Source: Candidatus Thiomargarita nelsonii
GTDB taxonomy: Bacteria; Pseudomonadota; Gammaproteobacteria; Beggiatoales; Beggiatoaceae
Direction: 5' to 3'
DNA length: 64,000 bases
Assembly (NCBI GenBank): GCA_000785145.2
Contig: JSZA02000010.1
Coordinates: forward strand, 1 to 64,000
Both the position numbers and the translations under genes were made by a program. Under the pieces are notes generated by a model. It was not told where the DNA came from and did no database searches. It saw nothing but the letters and a program-made list of their open reading frames with translations. How positions within the stretch are numbered: the stretch's first letter is position 1; each line of letters begins with the position of its first letter. Below, piece after piece: positions 61,049 to 64,000 of this stretch.

Positions 61049-61957
61049 ATGGCAAAAAATTTTCTGACCCCGGCTGAAACAGCCCAAGCATTTATCGGCG
61101 TTGGCGATTACAAAACCAAAATGCCTGTACCCAAAATAATAATATCATCATTCCTAGCAGGTGCCTATATTGCTTTTGCCGCCCAATTAATGACCACCGT
61201 CACTCATGATATGGCACCCCTTTTTGGTGTTGGATTCAGTAGTTTTATCGGCGGATGTGTGTTTGGTATTGCCCTTGTCCTTGTCCTTGTTGCTGGCTCC
61301 GATCTCTTTACCGGCAACACCCTACTTTCCATGGGATGGTTAAATGGAAATTTGACAACCGGCCAAGTCCTCAATAACTGGACGCTTGTTTATATCGGTA
61401 ATTTTATCGGCAGCTTATTCCTCGTTTGGATGATGTTTACCAGTGATATTTGGTCAGGAAATGGCAGTCAAATAGGTGCCCACGCCGTTGCCATCGCCTA
61501 TAAAAAAACCCATCTCACCTTTTCGGAGGCATTTGTTAGGGGTATAGGATGTAATTGGCTAGTTTGTCTGGCGGTCGTTATTGTAGCAGCCGGGCAAGAT
61601 ACAATGGGAAAAATTGCCGGCGCATGGTTTCCAGTCATGGCATTTATTGCCAGCGGATTTGAGCATTGTGTCGCAAATATGTTTATTATCCCGGCAGGAC
61701 TTGTCGCCATGACGGACCCCACGATTGCCAATGTTGTCATGGAGAATCATCCGGCTTGGGATCTCAGTTCCTTGAATCTTTACGCATTTTTTGTTCATAA
61801 TCTTATTCCCGTTACCTTGGGGAATATTGTGAGTGGTGCCGTACTTGTCGGGGGCATTTATTGGTACTTGTATGTCAAAGAAACCCAACCCGTTTCCCAA
61901 CAAACCAAGAAAGATGACAAGACTGGTTTTCAGGCTGCTAAACTTGGGCGTAAATAA
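61049..61957 (+). CDS. Formate/nitrite transporter (FNT) family channel
   Basis: A 302-residue membrane protein with six to seven hydrophobic segments. Family signatures: IISSFLAGAYIAFAAQL, GSDLFTGNTLLSMG, RGIGCNWLVCLAV (the NWLVCLA motif around the pore), and GFEHCVANMFIIPAG. AAGGAGATCG precedes the ATG. FNT pentamers move formate, nitrite or hydrosulfide. Placed 60 bases upstream of gltB, a nitrite role (NirC-like) is suggested, but the sequence does not decide the anion. Confidence 0.88.
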   Translation: MAKNFLTPAETAQAFIGVGDYKTKMPVPKIIISSFLAGAYIAFAAQLMTTVTHDMAPLFGVGFSSFIGGCVFGIALVLVLVAGSDLFTGNTLLSMGWLNGNLTTGQVLNNWTLVYIGNFIGSLFLVWMMFTSDIWSGNGSQIGAHAVAIAYKKTHLTFSEAFVRGIGCNWLVCLAVVIVAAGQDTMGKIAGAWFPVMAFIASGFEHCVANMFIIPAGLVAMTDPTIANVVMENHPAWDLSSLNLYAFFVHNLIPVTLGNIVSGAVLVGGIYWYLYVKETQPVSQQTKKDDKTGFQAAKLGRK

Positions 61958-61967
61958 ATTTTGCTAG

Positions 61968-61990
61968 GAGTCCAAGATTTATCTTGGACT
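61968..61990. repeat. GGAGTCCAAGATTTATCTTGG palindrome
   Basis: Single copy between the channel gene and gltB; the two may still be one operon. Confidence 0.7.
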
Positions 61991-62017
61991 TATTCAACAA
62001 ACAAGAGAGGAATTATA

Positions 62018-64000
62018 ATGAGCCATGGTGCATTGCCACCCAAACAAGGACTTTACGATCCAATTAATGAACACGATGCCTGCGGAGTCGGTTTTATTGT
62101 CCATATAAAAGGGCATAAAAATCACGAAATTGTCAATCAAGGCTTAGAAATACTCAAAAATCTGACCCACCGTGGAGCCGTGGGAGCGGATCCCCTTGCC
62201 GGTGACGGTGCTGGTATTCTTATCCAAACGCCAGATGCGTTTTTGCGTGAAAAATGTGTTATCACCTTGCCACCGCTGGGAGAATATGGCGTAGGCATGA
62301 TATTTTTGCCACGCGATGGGGAAACTCGCGCTACTTGTGAAAAATTGATCGCCCAAGTCATTGCCGACGAAGGACAAAGCCTACTCGCTTGGCGAGATGT
62401 ACCAACCAATAACAAAGGCTTAAGCGAAGGCGTTAAAGCCAGAGAGCCCGTTGTTCGACAAGTTTTTGTAGGAAAAGGTGATAATTGCGCCGATCAAGAT
62501 GCCTTTGAGCGTAAACTTTTTGTGATCCGCAAAGTGATTGAACATACTGTGGATCGTAAATTAAAACTTGACTATGCCCATTTTTATATTCCTTCATTCT
62601 CCTCACGCACCTTGCTCTACAAAGGCATGTTGCTGGCTAATCAAGTGGGCGACTACTATCCAGATTTACAAGATCAGCGATTAGTGACAGCACTCGCCCT
62701 CGTCCATCAGCGTTTCTCGACCAATACCTTCCCAACTTGGGATTTAGCCCAACCATTCAGAATGATTGCCCATAACGGAGAAATCAACACCTTACGTGGC
62801 AATATCAATTGGATGGCAGCACGTCGTTATTCCATGTCCTCTGAATTATTAGGCGAGGATTTAGACAAATTATGGCCCCTGATTGCAGAAGGACAATCCG
62901 ATTCCGCCTCTTTTGATAGTGCCTTAGAACTGCTGGTAGCGGGTGGCTATTCCTTGGGACACGCCATGATGTTGCTTATTCCTGAAGCCTGGACCAATAA
63001 TCCCCTGATGGATGAGAAACGTCGGGCTTTTTATGAATATCACGCCGCCCTCATGGAACCGTGGGATGGTCCCGCAGCGGTAGCCTTTAGCGATGGCCGT
63101 CAAATTGGCGCAACCTTGGACAGAAATGGCTTGCGCCCAGCGCGTTACTTAATCACCAAAGATGATATGGTGGTGATGGCATCAGAAATGGGCGTACTTA
63201 ATATCCCGCCCGAAAAAATTGTCAAAAAATGGCGATTGCAACCTGGCAAAATGTTTTTGATTGACACTGAACTTGGGCGCATTATTGACGATGCTGAATT
63301 AAAAGCCCAGTTGGCAAACCGTGCCCCCTATCAAGATTGGTTACATCAAACGCGAATTATCTTAGAAGAGTTGCCCCCTGAAGTGCCAGCCATGTCACTC
63401 GAACAAGATACACTCTTAAATCGCCAACAAGTCTTTGGTTATACGCAAGAAGATTTAAAATTTTTTTTGATACCCATGGTTGTCGCGGGTCAAGATCCGC
63501 TTGGCTCAATGGGGACAGATGCGTCGCCAGCCGTCTTATCAAATCGTCCTAGATTACTCTATGACTACTTTAAGCAAAATTTTGCACAAGTGACCAATCC
63601 CCCGATTGACCCCATTCGGGAAGAATTAGTCATGTCCTTGGTTTCGTTCATTGGCCCCCGACCAAATTTATTGGGCTTAGGTAAGGAAGATTTACAAAAG
63701 CGGCTAGAAGTTTATCAACCCATTCTGACGAATACCGATTTAGAAAAGATACGACGGATTGAGAACCGTAGCGGCGGCGCTTTTAAGACCAAAACTTTAT
63801 GTATGTGTTATAAGGCTGAATTGGGTGCTTATGGGATGGAATCCGCCCTGAATAACTTATGCACTCAAGCTAAGGAGGCAGTGTTAGCCGGCAATAATAT
63901 TTTAATCCTGTCAGATCGGGGCATAGATGCTAACTATATTGGTATCCCCGCCTTATTAGCGACTTCAGCCGTCCATCATCATCTGATCGAAAAAGGCTTA
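62018..64000 (+). CDS. gltB: Glutamate synthase large subunit, N-terminal part (runs off right edge)
   Basis: Open from the ATG at 62018-62020 (AGAGAGGAA upstream) to the window end, 661 codons of an expected about 1500. The class II glutamine amidotransferase domain starts at C22 (NEHDACGVGFIVH), with LTHRGAVGADPLAGDGAG, HQRFSTNTFPTWDLAQPFR and MIAHNGEINTLRGNINWM. The domain ends near residue 430, and the central domain follows. It transfers the amide of glutamine to 2-oxoglutarate, making glutamate. With the FNT channel it fits uptake and assimilation of inorganic nitrogen. Confidence 0.95.
   Translation, partial: MSHGALPPKQGLYDPINEHDACGVGFIVHIKGHKNHEIVNQGLEILKNLTHRGAVGADPLAGDGAGILIQTPDAFLREKCVITLPPLGEYGVGMIFLPRDGETRATCEKLIAQVIADEGQSLLAWRDVPTNNKGLSEGVKAREPVVRQVFVGKGDNCADQDAFERKLFVIRKVIEHTVDRKLKLDYAHFYIPSFSSRTLLYKGMLLANQVGDYYPDLQDQRLVTALALVHQRFSTNTFPTWDLAQPFRMIAHNGEINTLRGNINWMAARRYSMSSELLGEDLDKLWPLIAEGQSDSASFDSALELLVAGGYSLGHAMMLLIPEAWTNNPLMDEKRRAFYEYHAALMEPWDGPAAVAFSDGRQIGATLDRNGLRPARYLITKDDMVVMASEMGVLNIPPEKIVKKWRLQPGKMFLIDTELGRIIDDAELKAQLANRAPYQDWLHQTRIILEELPPEVPAMSLEQDTLLNRQQVFGYTQEDLKFFLIPMVVAGQDPLGSMGTDASPAVLSNRPRLLYDYFKQNFAQVTNPPIDPIREELVMSLVSFIGPRPNLLGLGKEDLQKRLEVYQPILTNTDLEKIRRIENRSGGAFKTKTLCMCYKAELGAYGMESALNNLCTQAKEAVLAGNNILILSDRGIDANYIGIPALLATSAVHHHLIEKGL

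Overview
The window looks like accessory-rich chromosome of a large sulfur-oxidising gammaproteobacterium of the Beggiatoaceae type (Thiotrichales; Beggiatoa, Thioploca or Thiomargarita). This is an inference. It rests on gammaproteobacterial housekeeping genes (lysC next to csrA, queA, bioF/bioD, mrdA, gltB), an AT-rich background, very many interspersed palindromic repeats of a few families, and a high density of toxin-antitoxin (TA) modules, PIN toxins, FGE-sulfatase proteins and decayed genes.

Layout. 1-3070: duplicated and decaying small genes, with an IS4-family remnant inserted in a nuclease-like pseudogene. 3133-5168: an OmpR/EnvZ-type two-component system. Its kinase 3' end recurs twice downstream (5832 and 6825), and the copies bracket a decayed hicBA module and a Tse2-like toxin with a candidate antitoxin. 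6951-9992: a secreted leucine-rich-repeat protein, then an AAA15-type ATPase plus DUF4276-type protein pair that looks like a defence module. 10037-11100: a miniature transposable element and relics of an Rpn nuclease, a mazF-like gene and the Tse2-like TA pair. 11387-12931: csrA and lysC. 13201: a 102-bp miniature element with an 11-bp target duplication.

13580-29285 is the main candidate system. It holds an S26B-type signal peptidase, three gingipain-like C25 cysteine proteases with signal peptides, two related secreted proteins, a radical SAM/SPASM maturase, a 69-residue protein, a 42-residue peptide resembling a RiPP precursor, four copies of a 94-bp palindromic repeat, an HPr-kinase-like protein and a PqqD-like protein. 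I read it as one unit that makes, modifies, cleaves and exports a peptide. I cannot name a described system with this set of parts.

29254-43630: queA, tRNA-Leu(CAA), bioD/bioF, methyltransferase-like genes, MazEF, a histidine phosphatase, mrdA (PBP2) missing the region of its third catalytic motif, a broken AIPR (abortive-infection) gene and several unknowns. 43930-52015: four VapBC/HigBA-type modules and relics interleaved with three FGE-sulfatase genes. Two of these carry C-terminal variable regions with the signature of diversity-generating retroelement (DGR) targets. No reverse transcriptase lies in the window, so any DGR would act from elsewhere. 52210-55869: a fused 5-oxoprolinase with a palindromic repeat inserted in frame. 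56065-60901: another VapBC pair, a broken AAA-ATPase-like gene, an ATPase/DUF234 protein, a nuclease-like protein and a Uma2-family relic. 61049-64000: a formate/nitrite-type channel and the start of gltB, which fits nitrite-to-glutamate nitrogen assimilation.
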